DNA from: an uncultured Thiodictyon sp.
GTDB lineage: Bacteria; Pseudomonadota; Gammaproteobacteria; Chromatiales; Chromatiaceae
Direction of reading: 5' to 3'
DNA: 64,000 nucleotides
Assembly (NCBI RefSeq): GCF_903946935.1
Contig: NZ_CAJAXH010000008.1
Coordinates: forward strand, 34,368-98,367
In this document: piece after piece, positions 8,048-16,858 of the stretch
Layout of the letters: every line of letters starts with the position of its first letter
Numbering within the stretch: position 1 is the first letter of the stretch
Position numbers and translations under genes: made by a program
Notes under the pieces: generated by a model
What the model was told of the DNA's origin: nothing
What the model saw: only the letters and a program-made list of their open reading frames with translations
The model's database searches: none

Positions 8048-11000
8048 CTAGCCGGGCAGATAACGGCCATCCTCCAGCCGGCGGGCGTGGCCGAGGCTGG
8101 CCAGCGTCTCCAGCAGCTCGGCGACCCGGGCGCGCGGGGCGCGGGTGAAGCACTGGGCCAGGTCCGCGACGCTGTTGGGACCGGGACGGGTGGTGAGTGC
8201 GGCGCGTAGGGCCTGGAATTGCTCGGGCAGGGTCTTGGGCCAGTCCGGTTTGGGGCCGCTCGCGGGGGGGGTGGCGGTCAGCGCCGTCTCCGCCTGGACG
8301 GCGGTGGCGCCGGGCGGCTGGCCGGGATTCTGCAACGCCGGGCGCAGCCAGCGGATGAGGCCGCGGCGCTCCTGCGCCGCGCGTTCGGCGTTCAGTGCGA
8401 CCAAGCGTTGCAGGATGGTTTCTTCCACCCCCGTCGAACCTGACTCAGCCGGTGGGAGGGCCGTTCCGGCGCGATCTGCGGCGTCTGAGTCGCTGCGAGG
8501 TCCGTCGCGGCGGGGCGCCGCTCCTACGGTTGCCAGCAACGCGGCGGTCAGGTCCGCCCAACCGTAGGCGGCGAGGACGGCGGCGTCGAGCTCGTCGTGG
8601 AGCTGGCGCAGGACCGAGACCAGGCCCTGTTCGTGGATCGCCCGGTCCTTGGGGCCCAAGGGCTCGCCGCGGCGCAATTGCTCCAGCACGTTATACATGC
8701 CGGTCATGGTGAGCCCAGGGTGCAGCGCCTGGCGCGCCTTGCGATGGGCGTCGAGGGCCTCGGCCAGTTGGCCGATTTCCTTTTCCGGCCCCGCTGGGGC
8801 CGGAAAAGGAAATGTGTCGAAACAGCGGGTCTTGGTATAGCGGGGGTCGTTGCCGACCCCCAATCGGGCACCGGTCGCCAGCGCCCAGCACACATGGACG
8901 CGGCTGGAGAGCACGCCCAGTGCCCAGGCGTCGTCCAGCGCGATGGCGATCAGCATGTTGTCCGGCAGGACGCTCCGATCCAGGAAGACGAACACCCGGT
9001 GCTTGGCGGTCTCGACAGTGGCGATGTAGCGGGGCAGCCCGGCGAGATAGCGCCGCAACTCCTGTCTGGGTTTGCCGTGCAACCACCACAAGGCCGCATA
9101 GCCGGCCCCGTCCTTGGTGTGGCCCTTGGCGTCCCGCTCCGGCTTCACCCGCTCCAGGACCCGCTGATAGACCTCCGGATAGCGCCCCCGAACCTCGTCG
9201 GCGGTCAGGCCAAACAGGTCGATGACCATGACGCCGCGCCTACTCTGCGTCAGGTCGCGGCCGTTGAGATACAGCCGGATATGCCGCTCCAGGCCAGGCA
9301 CCCGGCCCAGCCCCAGGGCCGCTGCCTCCAGCGGGGTCACGATAAACCCGGCACCGTGGAGCTTGACCCCGGGGGAGCTCAGTCCCTGATTGGCGCGCAA
9401 CGCCACCGCCGCGGTCACATCCGCCCCAATGCGCAGGTCCGCATGGATACGGCCGGCCGTCCGCTCCAGATCGACCTCCAGCCCCTCGCCCTGGCCAGTG
9501 CGTTCCGCCACCACCTGGTCGACCACGCCGGGCGACTCGCCCGCCTCGCCAACGGTCATGCCGATCCGCACCTGCGCCCCGTCCGCCGCGTCCACCCAGG
9601 GGTGGTCCGGTACGGCATAGCGCAGCGACAGGGGTTCGGCGGCGGTGAGGTGTCGCTCCAGCACCCGCCGGTTGAAGGTCTGGCGCAGGCTGTTGGTGGT
9701 GATGAAGCCGAAGCGGCGCAGTGCCCCGGTGCGGGTGAGCTCGGCGGCGTTCTCCCACCAATACATCACATAGTCGGCGGACTCCGGGACCTCGGACCAG
9801 GCCCCGCGCAGGGCCTCGACATAGCCGTCGCCCAGTGCCCGGCGCATGGGGCCGGCGCCGATGAAGGGCGGATTGCCGACCACAAAATCCGCCGCCGGCC
9901 ACCGCGCCCGCCGCGGGTTGACATAGCGTTCCTGCGGTACCTGGGCGGCCTCGTCCGGCACCGCCTCGCCGGTGATCGGACTGGGCTTGACGGTCCGCCC
10001 GTCCCAGCGGGTGACGGGGCGGCCGGCCTCATCCGTCACCCACTCCATGCGGTCATAGTCGAGCACGGCGTCTCGGCACTCGATATTGCGGAAGTCGCGG
10101 ATGACCGGCTCCGGCGGCTTCACCGCGCCGTGGGTGCGGAAGTGCCATTGCAGATAGCCGATCCAGAGGACCGTCTCGGCGATGGCGGCGGCCCGCGGGT
10201 TGAGTTCCAGCCCGAGCAGTTGGTGGGGGTCCACGCTGATGCCCTCCATGGCCATCAGCAGTTGGCGCTGACCCAAGGACTCCAGGGTGTCCAGGACCTC
10301 GCCCTCCAGGCGTTTGAGGTGTTCCAGCGTCACATAGAGGAAGTTGCCCGAGCCGCAGGCGGGGTCCAGCACCCGGATGCCGGCCAGGCGGACCTGGAAG
10401 GCGCTGACCAGTTTGATGGCCTCGGCGTCCTTGCCCTGTTCGTGCAGGTTGAAAGCGGCGCTATGGACCGCGGTCCATTCCTCGCGCAGCGGATCGATGA
10501 CCGTGGGCAGGACCAGGCGCTCGACATAAGAACGCGGGGTGTAATGGGCGCCGAGCCGGTGGCGCTCCAGCGGGTCCAGCGCGCGCTCCAGCAGGGTGCC
10601 GAAGATGGCGGGCTCGACCTGGCGCCAGTCGGCGCGGCCCGCGTCGATCAGCAGATCGAGCTGGTCGCGGTCGAGCGGCAGGGCCTGGCCCTGGGCGAAG
10701 AGCCCGCCGTTGAAGCGCGGCACCCGCTCGCGCAGGATCACCGAGAAGGCGGCGCCGGTGTTCATGTCGCGCCACAGGTGTTCGGTGAGCGGGACGAACT
10801 GGGCCGGGTCGCCGCGCACCGAGCGCAGCAGGTCGGTGAATCCGTCCGGTTTCAGGAGTCCCACGTCCTCGGCGAAGAGTGTGAATAGACAGCGGATGAG
10901 GAATGACGCGGTCACCTCCGGCGGGTGGCCGGCGGATTCCAGCGAGACCGCGAGGCGCGCCAGCCGTTCGGCGATGTCGCGGGTGACGCGGGCGGCGCGG

Positions 11001-11629
11001 CGGCTGGGATCGAGGCTGCCGGGATCGAGCCAGAGCGCGCGCAGCCGGGCGCGGATCTCAGGCCGGCGCAGGTCATCCAGGCGCAGCCGATGCGAGCGCG
11101 GGTCCGGGTAGGGAATGTAGGCCCCGCCGCTGCGGCTGAACTCGCTATAGAGCTCGATGCTGCGACCCACGTCGACCACCACCACAAAGGGCGGGCGACC
11201 CTCCGGCGGGGGCAGTGCGCGGACATACTGCACCGCCTGGCCGTGGGCACGCAGCATCGCCTTGTCCCAGCCGCCGGTATCGAGTCCCAAGCCGGTCTGT
11301 TTGCACTCCAGCACATAGCAGGCGCGGCGATACAGGTCGATGAAGCCAAGGCTGGCGGTGCCGTCGCCGTGTTGGAAAACCACCCGGCGCTCGAAGCAGT
11401 AGGCGTTGTCCTCACCGTCGGCGCGCGCCGGGTCGGGCTGGGGCAGGCCGAGCAGGGCGCAGAGCTCGGTCAGAAAGAGCTGATAGTTGGCCCGCTCGGT
11501 GCCGGTGGCGGTGGACCAGCGGGCGATGAAGGTGTCGATGAGGGCGGGGGCGAGGGCGTCGGCGGCGGGCGGGTCGTCCGGAGCAAGGGGCAAGGAGTCA
11601 GAGACAAGGGGCAAGGGGGTGTCGTCCAT
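8048..11629 (-). CDS. Single-chain restriction-modification enzyme, MmeI-like (type IIG/IIL)
   Basis: A 1193-residue protein combining endonuclease, adenine methyltransferase and target recognition in one chain. The N-terminal nuclease site is D98-x9-E108-C-K110, the same spacing as the MmeI D-x9-ExK site. A helical spacer follows, then [15 protein letters not shown] (motif X, about 359-372), [10 protein letters not shown] (motif I, SAM binding, 421-430) and NPPF (motif IV, catalytic, 586-589). The target-recognition domain should lie around residues 700-950, ending near [11 protein letters not shown] 11629 follows GGAG. It stands alone, as expected for a system that needs no separate methylase. 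Its product would modify one strand of an asymmetric site and cut about 20 bp away (family knowledge). All catalytic motifs seem intact. Confidence 0.87.
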   Translation of the reverse strand: MDDTPLPLVSDSLPLAPDDPPAADALAPALIDTFIARWSTATGTERANYQLFLTELCALLGLPQPDPARADGEDNAYCFERRVVFQHGDGTASLGFIDLYRRACYVLECKQTGLGLDTGGWDKAMLRAHGQAVQYVRALPPPEGRPPFVVVVDVGRSIELYSEFSRSGGAYIPYPDPRSHRLRLDDLRRPEIRARLRALWLDPGSLDPSRRAARVTRDIAERLARLAVSLESAGHPPEVTASFLIRCLFTLFAEDVGLLKPDGFTDLLRSVRGDPAQFVPLTEHLWRDMNTGAAFSVILRERVPRFNGGLFAQGQALPLDRDQLDLLIDAGRADWRQVEPAIFGTLLERALDPLERHRLGAHYTPRSYVERLVLPTVIDPLREEWTAVHSAAFNLHEQGKDAEAIKLVSAFQVRLAGIRVLDPACGSGNFLYVTLEHLKRLEGEVLDTLESLGQRQLLMAMEGISVDPHQLLGLELNPRAAAIAETVLWIGYLQWHFRTHGAVKPPEPVIRDFRNIECRDAVLDYDRMEWVTDEAGRPVTRWDGRTVKPSPITGEAVPDEAAQVPQERYVNPRRARWPAADFVVGNPPFIGAGPMRRALGDGYVEALRGAWSEVPESADYVMYWWENAAELTRTGALRRFGFITTNSLRQTFNRRVLERHLTAAEPLSLRYAVPDHPWVDAADGAQVRIGMTVGEAGESPGVVDQVVAERTGQGEGLEVDLERTAGRIHADLRIGADVTAAVALRANQGLSSPGVKLHGAGFIVTPLEAAALGLGRVPGLERHIRLYLNGRDLTQSRRGVMVIDLFGLTADEVRGRYPEVYQRVLERVKPERDAKGHTKDGAGYAALWWLHGKPRQELRRYLAGLPRYIATVETAKHRVFVFLDRSVLPDNMLIAIALDDAWALGVLSSRVHVCWALATGARLGVGNDPRYTKTRCFDTFPFPAPAGPEKEIGQLAEALDAHRKARQALHPGLTMTGMYNVLEQLRRGEPLGPKDRAIHEQGLVSVLRQLHDELDAAVLAAYGWADLTAALLATVGAAPRRDGPRSDSDAADRAGTALPPAESGSTGVEETILQRLVALNAERAAQERRGLIRWLRPALQNPGQPPGATAVQAETALTATPPASGPKPDWPKTLPEQFQALRAALTTRPGPNSVADLAQCFTRAPRARVAELLETLASLGHARRLEDGRYLPG

Positions 11630-11712
11630 GGCGGGGCTCCGGGCGAGTGGGGTTGATCGGCGAATCTAGAAAGACCATTTGCGGCTTGACGGCTTTTCTT
11701 GGGAGCCAAGGC

Positions 11713-12684
11713 TCACAGGCAGCTCGTCTCGTGCGCTGGTGCCCGGCCCACGCCGCCGAGAAACGCCCGCGCCGCTGACGCGTCCAGGTCGATCTGGCGG
11801 CGCAGTTGCTCGAACGAGTCGAAGCGTTGCTCGTCGCGCAGCTTGAGGCTGAACTCGACCTCCAGATGGCGACCATAAAGGTCCTGGTCGAAGTCGAACA
11901 GGTGGACCTCCAGTCGATACCCCTGGCCATCGACGGTCGGGCGGGTGCCGATGTTGGCCACCGCGGGGCGGGGGGCGCCGGGCAGGCCATGGACCTGGAC
12001 GGCGAACACACCGTGCAATGGACTCACCCGGCGGTGCAAGTCGAGGTTGGCGGTGGGAAAGCCGATGGTGCGCCCGCGTTGGTCGCCATGACCCACGCGG
12101 CCCTGCATCCGGTAGGGCCGGCCCAGCAGGTGCGCGGCCTGTTCCAGGTCGCCGCGAGCCAGGGCCTCGCGGACCCGGGTGCTGCTCACGCGCTCCTGCG
12201 CATGGGTGATGGTGTGGTGGTTCTCGACCTCAAAGCCCCCGTCGGCGGCCGCCGCACCCATGGTGCGCAACAGTGCCTCGTCACCGCTGCGACCGTGGCC
12301 GAAGCGGAAGTCGTCGCCGATCATGAGGAAGCGCACGCCCAGGCCGTCGAGCAGCAGGCGCTGGACGAAATCGCGCGCATCGACCGTGGCCAGACGCGGC
12401 CCGAACTCCAGGAGCATGGCACGCTCGATCCCACAGTCCAGGATGGCCTTGAGCTTTTCGCGCAAGCGGGTGAGGCGCGCGGGGGCCCGCGCCGGGGCGA
12501 AAAACTCCATCGGCTGGGGCTCGAAGGTGATGACCGTCGCGGGGAGACCCAGGGCGCGCCCGCGCGCAATCAGTCGCTGGAAGACCGCGCGGTGTCCCAG
12601 GTGGACCCCGTCGAAGTTGCCGATGGTGGCAACGCAGCCCCGATCCGCTGGGCGCAGGTTGTGTAAGCCGCGGATAAGTCTCAT
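11713..12684 (-). CDS. ribF: Bifunctional riboflavin kinase/FAD synthetase
   Basis: RibF phosphorylates riboflavin to FMN and adenylylates FMN to FAD. The N-terminal nucleotidyltransferase motif TIGNFDGVHLGH and the later S-S-T-R-V-R motif (ISSTRVR type, here VSSTRVREAL) are clear, and the C-terminal kinase domain starts about residue 185 with GRVGHGDQRGRTIGFPTANL. Length is 323 residues with the ATG at 12684; a GTG at 12741 would add 19 unusual residues and overlap the upstream gene. In many gammaproteobacteria ribF follows murJ (with rpsT); here a Uma2-type gene separates them, which looks like an insertion into an ancestral murJ-ribF pair. Confidence 0.95.
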   Translation of the reverse strand: MRLIRGLHNLRPADRGCVATIGNFDGVHLGHRAVFQRLIARGRALGLPATVITFEPQPMEFFAPARAPARLTRLREKLKAILDCGIERAMLLEFGPRLATVDARDFVQRLLLDGLGVRFLMIGDDFRFGHGRSGDEALLRTMGAAAADGGFEVENHHTITHAQERVSSTRVREALARGDLEQAAHLLGRPYRMQGRVGHGDQRGRTIGFPTANLDLHRRVSPLHGVFAVQVHGLPGAPRPAVANIGTRPTVDGQGYRLEVHLFDFDQDLYGRHLEVEFSLKLRDEQRFDSFEQLRRQIDLDASAARAFLGGVGRAPAHETSCL

Positions 12685-12718
12685 GCGGTGGCGGTGCCGG
12701 CGATGGGGCTGGGCGGGC

Positions 12719-13465
12719 TCAAGGCTCGATGCCCAGGGCACGCAGCCGCTCGGCCAGGCGCTCCGCCCGTTCGTACTCCTGCTGCGCCCGGTGCTGTTGC
12801 CGATCCGCGCGTCCCGCCTCTTGCTCGGCCCGGGCGGCCTCCTGCTCGGCCCGGGCGGCTTCTTGTGCGGCCCGCTCGGCCGCCTCGCGCAGCCGCGCGG
12901 CCAGTTCCACCGAGGTCAGGAAGGGTTGACCCTGCGGATCGAAGATCTCCAGGGTTGCACCGCCCAGCGCAAAACGGATGCCCAGCCGCGGGCTGGTCCA
13001 GCCCTTGATGTGGGACATCCGGCGCAGCCGTCCGTCCTGCCGCAGCCAGACCTCCAGGGTATTGGCGGGGGGGTCGTAGACGTAGTATTCCTCCACCCCG
13101 TAGGTGTCATAGAAGCCGCGCTTATCGGCCATCTCCTTGGCACTGTTGGCCGGGGAGAGGACCTCGAACACCACCTGGGGGGCGATGCCGCCCTCCTCCC
13201 ACTGTTTGTAGGAGCCACGCGGACCCTTGGGCCGGCCGAACACCACCATTACGTCCGGGGCCAGCGGGCCGGTGATGCGGCGGTTGGGGACCGGATACCA
13301 GAACAGGTCCCCGGCGACGAATACATTGGGGTCCTGCGCGAAGAGTATCTCGAGGTTCTCCTTGATCTTCACCAGCCATTCATACTGCTCGGTGTTTTCC
13401 GCCATGGGTGCGCCGTCGCTCGAAGGGTAAGGGTCGTCCGGGTCGTAATGGGAGAGGGGGTTCAT
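12719..13465 (-). CDS. Uma2 family (DUF820) putative PD-(D/E)XK endonuclease
   Basis: A 248-residue Uma2/DUF820 protein, a family very abundant in cyanobacteria and seen in multicellular and phototrophic bacteria; it has a restriction-endonuclease-like fold, but its role is unknown. Conserved features are PDVMVVFG near residue 70, VFEVLSPANSAKE, and the YGVEEYYVYDP motif. The C-terminus (about residues 185-245) is a charged coiled coil built of repeated AEQEAARAEQEA units, common in this family. The ATG at 13465 is chosen because GAGGAGG lies upstream; an ORF start at 13531 has no such signal. It is inserted between murJ and ribF on the same strand, 34 bp before ribF. Confidence 0.85.
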   Translation of the reverse strand: MNPLSHYDPDDPYPSSDGAPMAENTEQYEWLVKIKENLEILFAQDPNVFVAGDLFWYPVPNRRITGPLAPDVMVVFGRPKGPRGSYKQWEEGGIAPQVVFEVLSPANSAKEMADKRGFYDTYGVEEYYVYDPPANTLEVWLRQDGRLRRMSHIKGWTSPRLGIRFALGGATLEIFDPQGQPFLTSVELAARLREAAERAAQEAARAEQEAARAEQEAGRADRQQHRAQQEYERAERLAERLRALGIEP

Positions 13466-13600
13466 CAAGGGGGTCCTCCTCACTGGGTCGGGGCAAGGGG
13501 CAAGCATAACCCCGCGACGCCGGGTTAGCACGCCCGCGCAAGAGCGGCAGCAGGCCTCGGCCGCGGGAGCGACAAGCCGAAACCGGTGCGGCGATGGCCT

Positions 13601-15148
13601 TCAGACCTGGAGCAAGTGCCGCGGCCGGATGCCGACGGCCAGCAGGGTGGCGGCATAGACACCGCCGCCGGCCAGCAGCCATAGACCGAGTTCCACGGCC
13701 CGTCGGCCGCCACTCATGGCCAACCAGTCGTCGATCGGCCCGGTGCCCAGGAACAGCACGAGGCCCATGAGCAGGTTGGCGCCCAGGCCCTTGGCGAGCA
13801 GCACGCCCCAACCCGGCCGGGGGCGATAGATCGCCGCCCGGCGCAGTCCGCACAGCAGGAGCGCGGCGTTGGCGAGCCCCGAGAGGGTGGTGGCCAGGGC
13901 CAAGCCGGTATGCCCCAGCGGCCACATCAGCAGCAGACTGGCGACGACATTGACCGCCATGGCGATGACGGCGATATGCACCGGGACGACCATCTCCTGG
14001 CGGGCATAGAAGCCAGGGGCGAGCACCTTGACACCGATGAAGCCGACCAGTCCCAGGGCATAGGCCATCAGGCTGCGGGCGGTCATACGGGCATCCTCGG
14101 CATTGAAGCCGGCGCCCGCCGGTTCACCGACATAGAACAGGGTCGCGACGATCGGGCCGGCCAGGACCAGGAGCCCCACCGCCGCCGGCACCCCGAGCAA
14201 CAGGAGCCAGCGCAGTCCCCAATCCAGGGTGTCGGAGAAGGCCCCCGGGTCTTCCGCCGCGTGGCGCTGCGAGAGCCGCGGCAGGATCACGGTGCCAAGC
14301 GCCACACCCAGCAGGCCCATGGGGAATTCCATCAGCCGATCCGAGTAGTAGAGCCAGGAGATGCTCCCGCTCGCCAGGAAGGAGGCGAGGATGGTGTTGA
14401 GCAGCAGGTTGAGCTGGCCCACCGAGGCGCCGAACAGGGCCGGACCCATGAGTCGCACGGTGCGCCGCACCCCGGGGTCGCGCGGCGCGAGCCGTGGACG
14501 GGGCAGCAGCCCCAAACGCGCCAGGAACGGCAACTGGAAGGCGAGTTGGGCGATGCCCGCGATCAGCACACCCCAGGCCAGGGCGGTGATCGGTGCGTCC
14601 ATCCGCGGGGCGAGCCAGAGTGCGCAGCCGATCAGGGCCAGGTTGAGCAGGACCGGGGTGAAGGCCGGCACCCCGAAGCGCTCGTAGGTGTTGAGGATGC
14701 CGCCGGCCAAGGCGGTGAGCGAGATGAACAGGACATAGGGGAAGGTGAGCCGCAGCATCGCCACCGTCAGTTCCCTCTGGCCGGGTTCGTCCCCAAATCC
14801 CGGGGCAAAGAGCATCACCAGGAGCGGTGCGGCCAGGATGCCAAGCAGGGTCACCACCAGCAGGACCGCCCCCAGGGTGCCCGCCATGGCGTCGATGAAG
14901 CCCTTGGTATCTGCGGCGTCGCGTCGCTCCTTGTATTCATTGAGCAGCGGCACAAAGGCCATGGAGAAGGCCCCCTCCGCGAACAGCCGGCGCATCAGGT
15001 TGGGGATCTTGAAGGCGACGAAGAAGGCATCGGTGCCCGCGTCCGCCCCGAAGACCCGGGCGATCGCCAGGTCGCGCACAAAGCCGAGCAGGCGCGACAG
15101 GAAGGTGTAGCTGCCCACCTTGGCGGTGGACGCGGCGAGGGATGACAC
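13601..15148 (-). CDS. murJ: Lipid II flippase MurJ (MviN)
   Basis: MurJ flips lipid II across the inner membrane for peptidoglycan synthesis. About 14 hydrophobic segments run through the protein; the N-terminus STAKVGSYTFLSRLLGFVRD and the motif RRLFAEGAFS are typical of MurJ. The GTG at 15148 gives 515 residues, the usual length, and follows GCGGAG; an ORF start at 15286 would add 46 residues of unlikely composition. It is divergent from the Bat operon, whose first gene begins 190 bp away. Confidence 0.94.
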   Translation of the reverse strand: MSSLAASTAKVGSYTFLSRLLGFVRDLAIARVFGADAGTDAFFVAFKIPNLMRRLFAEGAFSMAFVPLLNEYKERRDAADTKGFIDAMAGTLGAVLLVVTLLGILAAPLLVMLFAPGFGDEPGQRELTVAMLRLTFPYVLFISLTALAGGILNTYERFGVPAFTPVLLNLALIGCALWLAPRMDAPITALAWGVLIAGIAQLAFQLPFLARLGLLPRPRLAPRDPGVRRTVRLMGPALFGASVGQLNLLLNTILASFLASGSISWLYYSDRLMEFPMGLLGVALGTVILPRLSQRHAAEDPGAFSDTLDWGLRWLLLLGVPAAVGLLVLAGPIVATLFYVGEPAGAGFNAEDARMTARSLMAYALGLVGFIGVKVLAPGFYARQEMVVPVHIAVIAMAVNVVASLLLMWPLGHTGLALATTLSGLANAALLLCGLRRAAIYRPRPGWGVLLAKGLGANLLMGLVLFLGTGPIDDWLAMSGGRRAVELGLWLLAGGGVYAATLLAVGIRPRHLLQV

Positions 15149-15338
15149 GGCGGCGAGACTCCGCAAAAAGGGCGGGAGTATAGCGCTTGGGCGCGGCTGC
15201 CGACCTGGAGGGATGCGGGTGGCGTGCTCGTTGCTGGGCGCCGTCGGGCCACGGGGGCCGTCAGTCCAGGTCCTCAGGACCGCCAATTTCGGTTATAACT
15301 GCGGCCCACCCGACCGCCAACACGCTGCATCATCGTCC

Positions 15339-15860
15339 ATGGCCAACCCTGCACCCCTACCCACTGCCCCGATCGCCGACCCCCTGGCCGGGCTGCGCGA
15401 CTGGCACCTGCCGGGGCCGGTGTCCTGGTGGCCGCCGGCCCCGGGCTGGTGGCTGATCGCCGGGCTCGCCCTGGGCGCGCTCGTGCTGGCCGTCGTGCTG
15501 TGGCGGCGTCGCCGCCGCCGCGGGGCCGCGGTCAGGACGGCGCTCGGCGAACTACACGCCTTGCGTACACAACTGGGCGCCGGGCTGAACCCGCAGGGTT
15601 TCGCAGCAAAGGTCTCGGTCCTGTTGCGGCGCCTGGCACTCACCCGGTTCCCGCGCGAGCGGGTGGCCGGTCTCAGCGGGGCGGACTGGCTGGCCTTTCT
15701 CGATGCCACCGGCGGCGGCGAGGGGTTCTCGCAGGGGCCGGGACGTGTACTGGCCGAATCCCCTTACCGCAACCCCGCCGCGCCGACCAGCGGGGACCCC
15801 GCGGCCCTGGCGGACCTGGCCGAGCGCTGGATCCGTGCCAATCGAGGTGCCACCGCATGA
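15339..15860 (+). CDS. DUF4381 domain protein, first gene of the Bat/vWA operon
   Basis: A 173-residue single-pass membrane protein. One helix (GWWLIAGLALGALVLAVVLW) is followed by an arginine-rich stop-transfer stretch and a cytoplasmic helical domain. DUF4381 genes regularly lie between a DUF58 gene and batA in MoxR/Bat loci. The ATG at 15339 is chosen over an upstream frame start at 15120, which overlaps the divergent murJ gene. Its stop overlaps the batA start by 4 bp, implying translational coupling. No MoxR ATPase or DUF58 gene precedes it here. Confidence 0.83.
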   Translation: MANPAPLPTAPIADPLAGLRDWHLPGPVSWWPPAPGWWLIAGLALGALVLAVVLWRRRRRRGAAVRTALGELHALRTQLGAGLNPQGFAAKVSVLLRRLALTRFPRERVAGLSGADWLAFLDATGGGEGFSQGPGRVLAESPYRNPAAPTSGDPAALADLAERWIRANRGATA

Positions 15861-16858
15861 TCTCGCTCGCCTGGCCCTGGGTGCTCGCGGCCCTGCCGCT
15901 GCCGCTGCTGGCCGCGTTGTTGCCCCCGGCCAGGCCGTCCGGTGGGGCCGCGCTGCGTCTGCCTTTCTACGCCGAGCTGCCTGGAGTCGCCGCGGTGACG
16001 ACCGGGCGCCGCTCCAGGTGGCGGGTCGCCGCTGCACTCTTGACCTGGTTGCTGCTGGTGCTGGCGGCGGCACGCCCGGAGTGGGTCGGGGCGCCGGTAC
16101 ACCTGCCGATGGCCGGGCGCGACCTGATGCTCGCGGTGGACCTGTCGGGCAGCATGGATCAAGCGGACTACGAACTGGATAACCGCATGGTCTCGCGGCT
16201 CGCGGTGGTCAAGGCGGTGGCCGCCAAATTCATCGAGCGGCGCACCCAGGACCGACTGGGGCTCATCCTGTTTGGCAGCAATGCCTATGTGCAAACGCCA
16301 CTGACCTTCGATGGTCACACGGTGGCCGCCATGCTGCGCGACTCGGTGGTCGGGTTGGCCGGCCAGGAGACCGCCATCGGCGACGCCATCGGCTTGGCAG
16401 TCAAGCACCTGCGCGAGCAGCCGGCGGACAATCGGGTGCTGATCCTGCTCACCGACGGGGCCAGCAATACCGGTGCGTTGGCGCCCCTGGCGGCGGCCGA
16501 ACTGGCCAAACAGGCCGGGGTGCGCATCTACACCATCGGCATCGGCGGGGGTGAGGTCGGCATCAATACACCATTTGGTGTGCGTCTGATGCGTCAGGGC
16601 GACGACTATGACCCAGAAACCCTCAAGCGGATCGCCGAGCTTACCGGCGGGCGCTTCTTCGCCGCGACCGGGCGCAAGGAACTGGAGGCCGTCTATCGGG
16701 AGCTGGACCGGCTGGAGCCGAGCCGCCGCGACGAGCGCACCTACCGCCCGCGTGAGTCGCTGTTTGTCTGGCCGGCGGCAGGGGCCTTGGTCTTGAGTGT
16801 TCTGATGGCATTGTCGCTGGTTCGCCGGCGGGTGCCGGGAGTCCGCGATGCCGCCTGA
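15857..16858 (+). CDS. BatA-type von Willebrand factor A membrane protein
   Basis: A 333-residue protein with two N-terminal membrane helices, a vWA domain and a final C-terminal helix. The metal-ion-dependent adhesion site is present: DLSGS at about residues 94-98 with a downstream threonine and TDGASNTG near residue 200. Bat proteins were named for aerotolerance in Bacteroides and act with MoxR-type ATPases, probably as metal-dependent chaperone or assembly platforms in the periplasm. The ATG at 15857 overlaps the preceding stop; a longer frame from 15428 reads through the DUF4381 gene out of frame and is rejected. Confidence 0.88.
   Translation: MISLAWPWVLAALPLPLLAALLPPARPSGGAALRLPFYAELPGVAAVTTGRRSRWRVAAALLTWLLLVLAAARPEWVGAPVHLPMAGRDLMLAVDLSGSMDQADYELDNRMVSRLAVVKAVAAKFIERRTQDRLGLILFGSNAYVQTPLTFDGHTVAAMLRDSVVGLAGQETAIGDAIGLAVKHLREQPADNRVLILLTDGASNTGALAPLAAAELAKQAGVRIYTIGIGGGEVGINTPFGVRLMRQGDDYDPETLKRIAELTGGRFFAATGRKELEAVYRELDRLEPSRRDERTYRPRESLFVWPAAGALVLSVLMALSLVRRRVPGVRDAA

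Noticed and set aside
7794..8051. ORFs over 7.7-8.1 kb and 44.5-45.0 kb that share GSADILSA-type peptides
   Set aside because: They are translations of the GCCGACAT palindromic element; no codon bias or start signal supports them.
8597..10888. 763-codon plus-strand frame opposite the MmeI-like gene
   Set aside because: Long antisense frames are expected in high-GC DNA opposite a real gene; the minus-strand frame has all family motifs.
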